From Magnolia sinica (lineage: Eukaryota; Streptophyta; Magnoliopsida; Magnoliales; Magnoliaceae): a stretch of DNA of 64,000 nt. Shown one piece after another: positions 45,810-56,586 of this stretch. The notes beneath the pieces were generated by a model, which was given only the letters and a program-made list of their open reading frames with translations, was not told the DNA's origin and made no database searches. Location of the stretch: positions 70,581,501-70,645,500 of the forward strand of contig NC_080590.1 of assembly GCF_029962835.1 (NCBI RefSeq). The letters run 5' to 3'. The position numbers were made by a program, and so were the translations under genes. Within the stretch, counting starts at the first letter, position 1. Each line of letters begins with the position of its first letter.

Positions 45810-47194
45810 TGTTGAGGGTCAAATATTGCATATTAGACACCATTTATTACTTGGTTTTATGAACATGATAATGCTTAATGTTCTATTTTAATCATGTTTA
45901 TGTTGCAAGGTGAATTTAAGAGTTTGGACTAAAAAGGATGCTAAAAGCATGGATTTAATGCTCAAGAATCACCAAGGTCAAGGATGGATCTAATGAGACC
46001 AAGAATGAAGAATCCACATTCCAAAGATCCAAGAAAACCAAGTGAGGAAGGAGGAGCATTGAAGACTTGAAGAGGAGAAATGGAACCCTAAAAATCTGCC
46101 TTCCTCAACTAGTCGAGGATTCCTCGACTTGAACTCCATCAACCAAAACCTCTAAAATCAGGTCATCCTTGACCAGTCATGGGATTTCCTTGACTAGTCA
46201 ATGGTGCCCTCGACCAGTCCTGGGTTACGCAGACATCACACAAATTGTGGAAATTTGAAGCGGTTTCCAGAATTTTCCAACTCGATGCAAAAGTTTAAGT
46301 TGCAAAACTAAAAAAAGGGTCCCTAAGGCACCCCTAAGCATCATCTAGGGTTTGAAGAGTGGAGCAAAAGCATGGAGAAGACATCGCCAAGAGTTTTTCT
46401 TCCCTTTCCTTAGTTGTTTTTATGCTTTTCTTAAGATATTCTAGTTCAATCATGTCTATGGTTGGTTAAACCTCTTATCAAGGGCTAAGAGGTGAAGCTT
46501 GTAGTGTGATGGGATGTTTTCTATTACTTTGATTCATGTTTAAGTTGAACAATCTTTAATTCTAGTTTGATTATAAGGAATACTTTTAGTTTTTAATGGT
46601 TTGTGGTGACTTAAATTACAATAGATCTGCGATAGCTTTGAGTATGTTCTCTTCGTGTATTGAGATTGTGAAATTAGGCAATCCTGTTGTTCACCATCAT
46701 CCCATGGGCATGGTTGAGTGATGGAATCCTACTTAATCTTTCCAATTCTCTTATGATTGTTTGTGGGATTGGTAAATCCTGTTGTTTGCCTTGTCTTATG
46801 GGCATGGTTTTGTGATGGAATTACTTCTAGTTCTCACACCTCTCATCCATTAAGAATTAGGTCAAAGGAAGTTCAGATTTGATTTTACTGAGATGTCTTC
46901 CAATTGGGTAGGATAGGACTCCGATTCCAATCGTGTGACTTGAATCAAGCATAAATTTCCTTGATCTCTACAAGTGGATCCTTAGAAACCCTAGTTTCCT
47001 ATCTTTGAATTTCTTAAGTTTTTCATTAAACCTCTCACAATTACTCTTAAATATTTCAGATTTAGGTTTTTATCTTCTTCTAGTTCTAGCTCTAGTTACT
47101 TTCAAAATAAACACAAGATTAGTCCCTGTGGATTCGACCTTAGTCTCACTGAGATTATTACTACATCACGACCCTACACTTGGGGTTGTGAATA
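45810..47194 (+). mobile_element. 3' LTR of Athila B
   Basis: 1385 bp, starting TGTTGAGGGTCAAATATTGC, with the same GACCAGTC-type repeat centre (46110-46230) as the 5' LTR. It ends at the junction back into copy A's integrase. Confidence 0.88.
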
Positions 47195-48175
47195 GTGTTG
47201 TCAGAAATTGGGAGCATTGTCCCATCAAAATATGATGCCTTTGAATCCCATTCTGATCATTGAAGCATTTGACCGCTGGGGCATAGATTGCATGGGACCA
47301 TTCCCCAATCCTTTGGGAATTTATACATTCTGCTAGTAGTAGACTATGTCACTAAATGGGTCGAAGCGATTCCATGCCGGAACAATGACCATCGAATAGT
47401 CATTCAATTCTTAAAATAAAATATTCTTTCCCGGTTTAGAATGCCTCGGACCATCATTAGTGATGGAGGTTCACATTTTTGTAATATGCCATTTGCTAAT
47501 TTAATGAAGAAATATGGCATCTTTCATAAGGTGAGCATTCCATACCACCCACAGACAGGTGGGCAAGCTGATATTTCCAATAGGGAGATTAAACATATTT
47601 TGGAGAAATTATTAACCTTGATCATAAGGATTGGTCAATCTGTTTGATTGATGCTTTATGGGCATACTGAATAGCTTTTAAAACTCTCATTGGAATGTCC
47701 CCCTTTAGTCTCGTCTATGGGAAGGCTTGCCACTTGCCTGTAGAGTTGGAACATAGAGCCTACTAGGATATTAAAAACCTGAACTTTGACTTGGACAATG
47801 CTGGCTCACTGCGTAAACTACAACTGAATGAACTCGAGAAAATCCTGAATGATGCTTACGAGAACTCGAGAATTTACAATGACAAAATGAAGGTGTTCCA
47901 TAATAAGAATATCCTTCGAAAATCATTCTTAACCAGTCAAAAAGTTGTCCTGTATAATTCTCGGTTACACCTTTTTCCGGGTAAACTCAAATCTTGTTAG
48001 ACCAACCCTTTCACTGTTACTAATTTATATCCTCATGGGGCCGTTGAGATAAAGAACCCAACAAATGACAATATTTTCAAAGTAAATGGACATCGTCTAA
48101 AGCCATTTGTTGAGAAGTTTGATTCAAAGGACATGTCCATACCTTTAATTGATCTTGTTTAGTGGGATTGACCTC
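47195..48175 (+). pseudogene. Athila A integrase, core and C-terminal part (fossil)
   Basis: Resumes the integrase of copy A after Athila B. It has the zinc-region end near 47200, the core block around 47300-47350 and [20 protein letters not shown] near 47441-47500. [20 protein letters not shown] follows near 47550-47610 and the C-terminal SQKVVLYNSRLHLFPGKLK near 47935-47995, with a tail to about 48175. It corresponds to 40700-41645 of copy B. Fossil. Confidence 0.84.
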
Positions 48176-49295
48176 CTAGTTTGACGAAGGTGTAGTTAGG
48201 TTTATTGCTTTCATAAGATTTAGGACTAGGATAGTTTGCTTTCAATTGTTTAGTCGTTGTGCTAACCCATCTTCACATTGAGAACTTTGGAAGAGCTGTA
48301 ATTCACCTTCTTCAGGTACTACCTTTCCATCACTTCTCCATTCTTTTCGTTGTCTCATTTGAATTGCATGCTTTTATCTTTTACATTGAGGACAATGTAG
48401 GTTTTAGGTTGGGGGGTGTGCATTAGGTAAACTAATCAGTATTTTCTTAGTTTTTGAAAAAAAAAATTTGAAAATTTTCAATTTCTCAAACCAAAAACCT
48501 ATTTGGAAGGCGATAGTTTGCACAGTTAAGAATGTTTTAAGTATGATAAGATTGAGATTGAACTTTGAATTGTTGGAGTTTGAATAACCAAGTAAACAAT
48601 CACTTAAATTCTTGCACTTAATTGATTAAGAGGAAGTTTTGAATATCACGTGGATATAAATCACGAGACACATTCAATTTGCTTTTTGTGAATTACACTA
48701 GAATTTCTAATGGTTAGTATGTGAATCATTGATAGATGTTAAGAATTCAGTTTGGAGAATTTTATCCACCTTAAAAGATGAAAAGAACTAGTTAAAAAAA
48801 TAGTGAGATCGACAAAAAGGTCATGTATGATGAAAAGAATGGAAAAAGTTTGAAAAAGAATGAAAATTTCTGAAAAGAATATGAAAAGAATGAACAATCG
48901 AGAAAGGGACCATCGATATAAAATCAAAACTAGAAAAAGAAGGAGAAGGGGGTAACTTTAGAATTAGCACTTGAGTTTTTTACTACTCTTGATATGATGA
49001 ACATGGCTAACATTATGAAATGATTCTCATGGGAAGTAATTTGATTTTCATTGAGCACATTGAAAAACATGATATAGGAACTTATGCTCAAAGAAATTGA
49101 TATAGAACCTATATGATTGACTTCTTATATGATTCGGCTCTAGGTTTTCAAAATCTCTTTTTCTTGTCTTAAGTTCTACTCATTCATACTTGATTGCACA
49201 AAAGATTATTTTCTTAACAAGGTTTGAAAATCGAGAGTTAAGGTTCACTTCACGCATGTTTTGCTCGGGACTAGCAAAATGCTATTTGGGGAGTG
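48176..49295 (+). other. 3' non-coding tail and polypurine tract of Athila A
   Basis: AT-rich, with repeated GAAAAGAATG(A/G)AAA words near 48830-48890. Just before the LTR is CTATTTGGGGAGTG (49282-49295), which serves as the polypurine tract. No gene is seen. It matches the tail of copy B. Confidence 0.75.
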
Positions 49296-50695
49296 TGTTG
49301 ACTGTCAAATATTGCATATTCTTCCCTGTTTATATCTTGGTTTTATAAACATGATAATGTTTAAAGGTATATTTTATACATTTGTGTTGCAAGGAGAATC
49401 TGAGAGCTTGAATTGGAAAGAATCTAAAAGCATGGATTTGATGTGCAAGAATTACCAAGTTAAAGGATGGATCTTAAGAAACCAAGAATGAAGAATTCAC
49501 ATGCCAAAGATCCAAGGAAACTAAGTACAAAGGATGAAGAAAGGACTTCAAAGACTTCAAAATCTATAACGAAAAACAGACAGGTTCGATCCAACCGAAC
49601 TTGCACAAAACACTCCAGTGACAAATGATGAAATTTAGAAGCTAATTTGGTTCAACCGAAAGTGCACGAAAAGCTTCAGTGAAGAACGATGAATTTTGGA
49701 GTTAATTCGGTTTGACCAAAGATTAATTCGGTCTGACCAACAACTTAAGTTCGGTCCAACCGAAATCAAGCAACTGCTGAAATAGAATCTTTCTAAATTC
49801 GGACTCAACTTTGGATTCAACTTCGGTCCAACCGATGCGTAATGCGGCTAAGTAAAATGAGGTACTTTCGCAATCGGATTGTAAAAATTCCAAGTCAGTG
49901 CGTAAGGTGGAGCTTCACAACTATAAATAGGAGTCCCTAGGGCATTCCTAGGTATCATCTAGGACGGAGCCAAAGGTTGGAGAGCCGTCGCCAAGAGTCT
50001 TTCCTCTTCTTCTTTAGTTATTTTTATGTTTTATTTAAGAGTTCTTAGTTCAATCATGTCTATGGTTGACTAAATCTCTTAACTAGGGTTAAGATGTGAA
50101 TCTAGTAGCGTGATTGGGATGTTTATTTTTCTTTGATTCATGTTTATGTTTAACTTCATTGATTTCTAGTTGATTTTAAGGAATATTTTCAGTTTTCAAT
50201 GTTTTATTGTGACTCAAATTATAGTAAACGCTGTGATAGCTTTGAATATTTTCTTTTCTTATTTGAGATTGTGGGATTGGTAAATCCTGTTGTTTAACAT
50301 CATCTCCTGGGCATGGTTTGGTGATGGAATTCCTTCCAAATCTTCACAATCCTCTTCCATTGAGGTTAGATCAATGAGAAGTTAGAGATTTGATCATCTC
50401 TCTTTCCAATTGGATAAGATAGGACTCTGATTCCAATTGAATCTCTTGAATCAAGCAAGGTAGCATCTCAATAACTACAAGTGGATCCTTGACACCCTAG
50501 GTCCCACCTTTTAATTCACAAGTTTCAATACTATCCACAATTACTCTTCTAATTATTCCAAAATTTAGATTTACATCTTCTTCTTCTTCTAGTTCTAATT
50601 ATTTTCAGAAACGTACAAGATTAGTCCCTATGGATTTGACCTCGATATCACTGAGTTATCACTACATCGTGACCCTACACTTGAGGTTATGAACA
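49296..50695 (+). mobile_element. 3' LTR of Athila A
   Basis: 1400 bp, starting TGTTGACTGTCAAATATTGC and ending TTATGAACA, uninterrupted. The subfamily A repeats of GGTTCGACCGAA type are at 49580-49830 but shorter than in the 5' LTR. A TATA box, CTATAAATAGG, is at 49921-49931. It is followed by acctc, the mate of the left-hand target duplication. Confidence 0.88.
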
Positions 50696-51002
50696 ACCTC
50701 GTAGCTATTATTATATGCGAACTCAATCAATGGTAAATGGTCATCCCAACTTCCTTTGAAATCAAGCATGTAAGCTCGGAGCATGTCCTCAAGGATCTGA
50801 TTCACTCGTTCAGTCTGCCCATTAGTCTGAGGGTGGATAGTGGTGCTGAAATCAAGAGTGGTTCCTACTGCCTTCTGTAAACTTCTCCAACAATGAGATG
50901 TGAACCTAGAATCCTGATCGGATACGATAGATATGGGCACTCCTTGAAGTCTAATTATTTTTTAAATATAGAGCTTACATAATTCCTCTAGGGAATAAGT
51001 AG
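50696..51002 (-). pseudogene. Tekay/Del integrase, core part (fossil)
   Basis: Minus-strand Tekay/Del integrase core: VPISIVSDQDSRFTSHCW-like text near 50890-50940 (second catalytic Asp), HPQTNGQTERVNQILEDMLR near 50780-50840 and LPLIEFAYNNSYEV ending at the Athila junction 50700. It is the neighbour of the part at 1640-2200. At 51003 it is cut on its other side by Tat element T2, so the rest of the Tekay element lies beyond the window. Confidence 0.86.
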
Positions 51003-51762
51003 TGTTTTAAACAAGAAACAAAAGCATTTGATTCGGGGGATTTCATTCACTCAATAGTTAACAAAAGAAGATAAAGAGGATAATCACAATATTATTCATT
51101 TTGAATTCATTTACATCCTTTCTCTCCTTTGATTCCAAAGTAGAATGTTTACAAATTACAATATGAAAACATAGCACAAGTGAATTATGATTTCACTATG
51201 TCTTGATATGTTGACATCAATGCTCCATCATGACATATGTCTTGATTGGTTCCTCGATCTGAATTGAAGATTTTTGCTACTCTCCGAATGCTGGAGGAGT
51301 CATGTGTACATAACTATCACTGGGCACATGTACATAACTATCACTAGGATCTAACACACACACTATGTGCTGATATGCAATGTGCGTGTACATGTGTTGT
51401 GCGTTGGCATAGTTGTGCGCCACACAACACTTGTTCTACACAATGGGTGCGGATGATACTTGTATCCACTCGAGATCTTCTTCTCTCCTTTTCCTCTTCT
51501 TAGACCTTGCACTATTGACTCATATAGAGGGGTGATGGGTTATATATAGCCTTTTCACACGTGCGAACGTGTAACGTGTCCATTATGCGTTAAACCCTAT
51601 TACATGGTCACTTCTCTGTGCGGACGCTTCTGTGTGTGATCCCATGTGTGGAACCCTTTGTGCGGACCACCTTTGTGTGGACCACCTTTGTGCAGCCCAG
51701 CCTGATGTAGCGCACAATGCTCCTGTGCACAACAAGAGTCTCTCTCTTTTCATGCCTCAACA
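51003..51762 (-). mobile_element. 3' LTR of Tat element T2
   Basis: 760 bp. Read on the minus strand it starts TGTTGAGGCATGAAAAGAG and ends TTTCTTGTTTAAAACA, as in T1. The GCACAAAGG-type array is complemented at 51610-51710. A complement TATA (TATATATAGCC) is near 51541-51551. Confidence 0.86.
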
Positions 51763-51780
51763 TATGCCCTCTTGATCCTG
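51763..51780 (-). other. Polypurine tract of T2
   Basis: On the minus strand CAGGATCAAGAGGGCATA directly precedes the LTR. Nearly identical to T1's tract. Confidence 0.75.
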
Positions 51781-51883
51781 CATTTTTTATTTTTTTCTAC
51801 AAAATAATAAAATGTGGGATCAATCCTTCAACATTTTAACTAATTTACTCTCTTTTTCTTCATTGTGCATAATTTTCAAATCC

Positions 51884-52190
51884 GCGCACAACAACTTGCG
51901 CACAAGACTTACGCACAACGATTTGCGCACAATGCTCTAGCGCACAACGAGCAGCGTAAGCCTATATATACACGATCGAAGCTCAATTTTCTCATTCCTT
52001 CGGAGCTCTCTATCACTAAGTCTCTCTCGCTCATTACGGAGATTTCGTGCACAACGGTGATCTGCGCACAACAACAATCTACTCACAACGATGACCTGTG
52101 CACAACCATATTTTGCGCAGAACAACCCGCCACAACCAATACTTCGTGTATGCTAAATCCTTGTGCACAATAGTCTTGTGCACAACAAGT
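51884..52190 (+). promoter_or_regulatory. Promoter of the T2 PMD gene with a GCGCACAA array
   Basis: Five copies of a (G/A)CGCACAA word at 13-15-bp spacing (51884-51955) stand just upstream of a TATA box, CCTATATATACACG (51961-51974). Six or more variants (TGCGCACAAC, CTCACAAC, GTGCACAACC) follow in the leader to 52190. The gene's first ATG is at 52298. T1 has the same design in the opposite orientation. Confidence 0.7.
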
Positions 52191-53511
52191 CTTTTATTCC
52201 TGGGACTTTATAATTTTTTACGCCTATTTCAAACCTCTTCCAATGCCTTAGTTTGTTTACTGAATTTCTAAATTTTTGTAAGTTTCACAGATCTCCAATG
52301 GCCCCCTCCAAAAGACCTCATACTTCCCCGGATGCGGCTGAACCATCAGACCCTCAGCCACTTGAGACTTACACCCAAAAGAGGGCTAGATTTTCTGAAG
52401 GTTAGTCTTCTTTCTTCAAAGAACCCACTCTTTCTATCATCAACTTTGTTGATCGAATTCAACGGCTATTGGACCACACCGCATAGCCGTCTCAATGAGA
52501 GAAATAGAAGGTCCCCCCACTGAAGGTCAAGAATCTGATTGGGAAAATTGGTTAAAATCTACTGCCAATTTTTGAACAGACGAAACTCGCCCTGCCCCTG
52601 TTGAAGCTTCCCCCTCTCCTTCAATTTCAAAGAAAAAGAGACAAAAGAGTAAAGACGAAATCTTCTAAGAGAAGATCCAAGAGCACAATAAGAGACGCTT
52701 CTAGGACACTTGGGACATGATTAAATCTCATGCTGACGCAATCATATTCAGAAATCCCTACAAAGACGAGACCATCACCATCCCTCTACATCTTCAGCAT
52801 CACCTGTCAATGATTCAGAGTGAACCATCTGATTATATGACACAAAACTGGCTCCTACATGTGTCACACTGGGTCATCAAAGAACTAAAAATTCTTAAAG
52901 ATTATCTCATGGAGAAATGCTTAGTTTAGAAGACTGGGCGGATATCGTACATGTGCTTTCTCACACCATGTTACAATCCTCATGCCATATATCCCACTCA
53001 TTATTTTAAGACAATCCAACAACGTTTTCGTGCCCATGATTCTTTGTGGGGGAAGGATGAATTTAGGATGCGTGGTCTCTGGGCTGAACACCCGTATTAT
53101 AGTTCATGAACTAAGGCAATTCTAAAGAAATATAAGGATGTTCTTGTCGCGACGAACATCTGCTCAGCTATAGAAGCCACTTCCGATTTCTTCCATAAAG
53201 ATACTCCGGTTTACAAAGGCTTCTTAAAGTATTGGTCTTCCGCCATAAATTCCTTCCCTCTCCCTATTGGCGAAGTGAGCATTACTTTGTGGGATCTGCA
53301 TAGAATGGCTAGTTTACCTATCTCTAGGTCTTTTTTAGATGAATACGTTCCCACAAATGAGGAATTTGCTTATGTTGCTCCTGACAGAGTTCCTAAGATT
53401 TTAGCCACCACCATTGAACTTTTTCACGAGATGTCTTACTTCCCTAATGTTCATAAGATATCCCCGTTCCAGTGGCTCACACATTTCTCACAATTTCTAC
53501 TGTAAATATCT

Positions 53512-53587
53512 TATCATCCCTTCTCTTTTTTAGATGCAACTTTATATACAGTATATATCCTCATTTTCATATCTTTTCTTCTCCCAG
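53512..53587 (+). other. Intron in the T2 PMD gene (PMD region)
   Basis: GTAAATATC donor and TTCTCCCAG acceptor, 76 bases, T-rich body. Same place as 36282-36373 of T1, which suggests the intron was present in the ancestral element. Confidence 0.75.
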
Positions 53588-55753
53588 GTTCTTTGGCAGC
53601 CACTTAGCCGAATTGGAAGCCATTCATAATATGATAAAAGGTCTAGCCAACTTCACCATTGAAACCAAACTAGCTGCTTTCTTGGCTGATTGGCTAAGCT
53701 TGGTCGTTCTTTCTAGTTCGAAGTGTTCAGATTCTATTTGAGCAACCTTGTTTGTAACAGTGGGTGCCATGGCAGAAGTGATGAAGAAGTATTCTCTAGC
53801 CCCCCTATGCTATGTTCGCTATATAAAGCTTTTGGAAATGCTACAGCGCATTACTCAAGCCCAGCGATTGGAGCTACATTGGTGTATATTTCCCTTGGAT
53901 TTATAGTGATTCGGAGAAGGCCTATGTTCTCCTCAACACCTATCCTTATTGCATTTTCTTAGACAGAAAATGGTGAGGAAGGGGTATGAATGGATAGTAG
54001 ATAAGATTGAAAATACATAGTCCATTGATTTCTTTCCCTTCTATTTGGATCATCAAGCTGAAGATAGAGAAGTCAAAGATAATGATAGTTTAGAGCCCAT
54101 TGAAAGGACTTTCTTCCTTTGCATTTGCTCTTGTAGTTTGCTTATGTGAGAAGGAGTAGAGTTTTGGAGAGAGCCATATTATCTGAGTAGGTTCGCTAGA
54201 CAATTTGGCTATGACCAAGCTGTGCCTTAAGACGGAGAAGAAGTTACGCGAACAATGAGAAGTTACGGGGTTGGCCCATTTAATTGGGCTTTAATATGGA
54301 AGTAGCTCTTGGCGAGAAACTTTAGATCCCGTTTCCTCCTCACAGGGTTCTATCATCGAGTAACAGGCTCATACTCTTGGTAGCGATGGTAGACGCATCA
54401 TTATTACTTGGTGCGTAATTGCTTTCTTGTAGACCGCCCTATCTGGGTTCCTCCACCATGGCTGAGAAACTATAAACCAGAGCAAAGGATCAGATATTTC
54501 ATTGAGAAGGATCACACTGCTGTTTCGAGGCAACTCTGTTGTAGAATTTCCATAGAAGAACCGATCAGAGAGATAAAGCCACCAAACACTTTGGAGGGAT
54601 GGTTTGTTTTTGGATCTCCCCTTGATCTAATAAAGCGAAGAGGAAGACAGGCCACTCCTCGTGATGAATTTGAAACTCCAGGTGGTATTCTGCCTTCCCC
54701 CACTCATAAAAGAGAAGACTTACGTGATCATTCTACCCCTGCAATCTCTCCTACCACAGAGCCTATTGCAACTACAATTACAATTTTTCCTACTACTGAT
54801 CAAACAACAAACGTGGTCTCCCCTAATGTCGATCACATAATGACTACGATCTCTCCTATTGTAGGTCATGTAACGGCTATAGTCTCTCCTGCCATAGATC
54901 GAGTTGCCTCTATGAGTTCACCTATGACTCGCTCACGCGATAAGTCATTATCTCCTGAAGTTCTAGCATAACAAGTTCCCTCTTCTGTTCGAAGTGCTTG
55001 TCTTCTCCCCATAAAGACTATTTACAGGGGAAAACAAACCATGTCGGAGGAAGATAGTTCATCAAATATTTGGCCAATACTCCAAGCAGCGACACATCTT
55101 CCTCTATAAGTTTGACTGATGAAGAAGACGTTCTATTGAATCAAGAAACTGAAGCTGACGCGACCATTGAAGAGGAAGGTGAGGTTAGGGCTGAATCTCT
55201 ACCCCCTGAAATCTAGATCAGTCGTCCAAATGCTCCTGTTCCAATCACGGTGACTTCTTTTGAAGAAGAACAGCTTGATTATGGAGGGTCTGGCTGCTCC
55301 CTCGGTGCAAATATTTTCATTTCTTTTGATGCTTCATATTCTCCATGCATCATAGAAACTGCTGATGTAATTGCTCATGAAGCATCGATACTGAGAGAAG
55401 TAGAACCCCATTATCAGAGATTCAAGTAGGAATGGAAAATATACTTCTTACCCAAAGCGCAGAGGTGAGTCAAGACATTGCAAAAATCCTGCCAGTGGTC
55501 ACTGCGGCATCTGATATTCCCATTCATGCTGATAAATCTCTTACTGTATGCCCTTCTCCTATCCAGCCAGTAGTCCAGAGTTTCGAATTCTTTTTTGACC
55601 CAATCGATGTTCTGACTTCGACGACTCTGGATTCGAGTACCGGAGGAGCTCAGGAGCTTTCTTTCAATGTCACCGTAGTCATAGACATACCCACATCTAC
55701 AGAACTAGGAACCTGTTCTATTCAAGCTACTTCTGCAGTTGCCTCTGGATAGG

Positions 55754-55837
55754 GTATATACTCTCTTTTCTTCCTTTCTTCATATTGCTATATATATGTA
55801 TCCTCTTTTTAATTCATAATTCTTCTTTTGTTTTCAG
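55754..55837 (+). other. Intron in the T2 PMD gene (before the coiled coil)
   Basis: GTATATACTC donor and TTGTTTTCAG acceptor, 84 bases, T-rich body. Same place as 34019-34109 of T1. Confidence 0.75.
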
Positions 55838-56586
55838 CTTTAGCTATACCAACTCCAAGTGGGTTTGAAGGTTCCAACTCAATAGCTATAGTTTCTGATA
55901 GACTTTCATTAAAGAAGGTGTCACCTCTCATGCTGGTATTCTTTAAGAATGCAATCTCTATTATTATAAGTGCTTTTAAGGATCCAGCCCAGTGACCCTT
56001 TTTGGATAGTGCCTTAGCCGTTCTTGACCATTCATCTCATCTGGCCCATGTCAATATTCAATCCCTTCATGACTCCTTATCACAGTTCTATGATTCCACC
56101 AAAAATTTAGTGGCATCACGAAGTGTAGTCGTTGCTCAAGAGATTTTAACTTGTCAAAGAGAACTAATGCTGCTCAAGAAGAAACTTTCTCGAACAGAGG
56201 ACATCCTCTCCAATTGTGACACTATTAATCAATCTCTTCATGAGAGGTTGAAAGCTTCTGATAGAAATAAGATAATCATCAATGACCAAATTGCCCTTCT
56301 AGAGAAAGTGATTATGCTGCTCAAGGTTTGAAGAGAAGAAGAGGAGTTGAATATTCATCAAGTCAGGGAGGAGCTTAAAACGAATACTCAGATTGTCGAT
56401 ATTGAGAAGGTTGAACAAGTGAAGAATAGGGAAGCTGTTGCCTCTTTGGAGTTAGAATTGGCTGGCGTTCCTGATCACGCTAAGATTATTCTTGAGGCTG
56501 AACATACGACTACTACAACAAAAATTCAGTTAAAAGAGGAATTACAGCACTATGTAACAACATTAGGCATGTCAGAGGATCTATAA

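Larger units (their letters stand above)
12286..47194 (+). mobile_element. Athila-lineage element, copy B (fossil, nested in copy A)
   Basis: A second Athila, from TGTTAAGGGTC at 12286 to the LTR end at 47194, lying inside the integrase of copy A. The expected 5-bp duplication is only weakly preserved (gaatt against gtgtt; the uninterrupted copy at 40700 suggests gcgtt). The LTRs at 12286-13671 and 45810-47194 are about 1385 bp each and roughly 92% alike over the first 300 bases by eye. Gag, protease, reverse transcriptase, RNase H and integrase are all present in order but broken in many places. They are interrupted by a CACTA transposon, Tat element T1 and a solo LTR. No env-like frame is visible. 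Confidence 0.85.
2201..50695 (+). mobile_element. Athila-lineage Ty3/gypsy element, copy A (fossil, with nested insertions)
   Basis: The full span of the outer Athila. The left LTR starts TGTTAAG at 2201 and the right LTR ends TTATGAACA at 50695. Flanks carry a near-identical 5-bp duplication: gcctc at 2196-2200 and acctc at 50696-50700. Gag, protease, reverse transcriptase, RNase H and integrase follow in the Athila order on the plus strand. There is no recognisable env-like frame. The element is broken in many places and is interrupted by a solo LTR in its 5' LTR and by Athila copy B in its integrase. Without insertions it would be about 9.5-10 kb. By eye its LTRs differ by roughly 8-9% plus indels. 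Confidence 0.85.
52298..56586 (+). pseudogene. PMD/coiled-coil gene of T2 (antisense to the element; fossil)
   Basis: It starts MAPSKRPHTSPDAAEPSDPQ at 52298. A block shared with T1 (HLSMIQSEPSDYMTQNW, then SLWGKDEFRMRGLWAEHPYY) precedes the plant mobile domain. The domain opens with GEVSITLWDLHRMASLPIS near 53270 and runs through TKLAAFLADWLSLVVLSSSK near 53665-53725 to about 54060. Then come a conserved VPPPWLRNY region (54437), a Ser/Thr/Pro-rich linker with many TTISP repeats (54660-55750) and a coiled-coil tail (56000-56586). Introns lie at about 53512-53587 and 55754-55837. Expected location is the nucleus, by analogy with MAIN/MAIL1; function unknown. Broken copy. Confidence 0.82.

Noticed and set aside
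48176-49295. Env-like frame between integrase and 3' LTR of the Athila copies
   Set aside because: Some Athila elements carry one, but here and at 44817-45809 the DNA is AT-rich with no membrane-protein frame.
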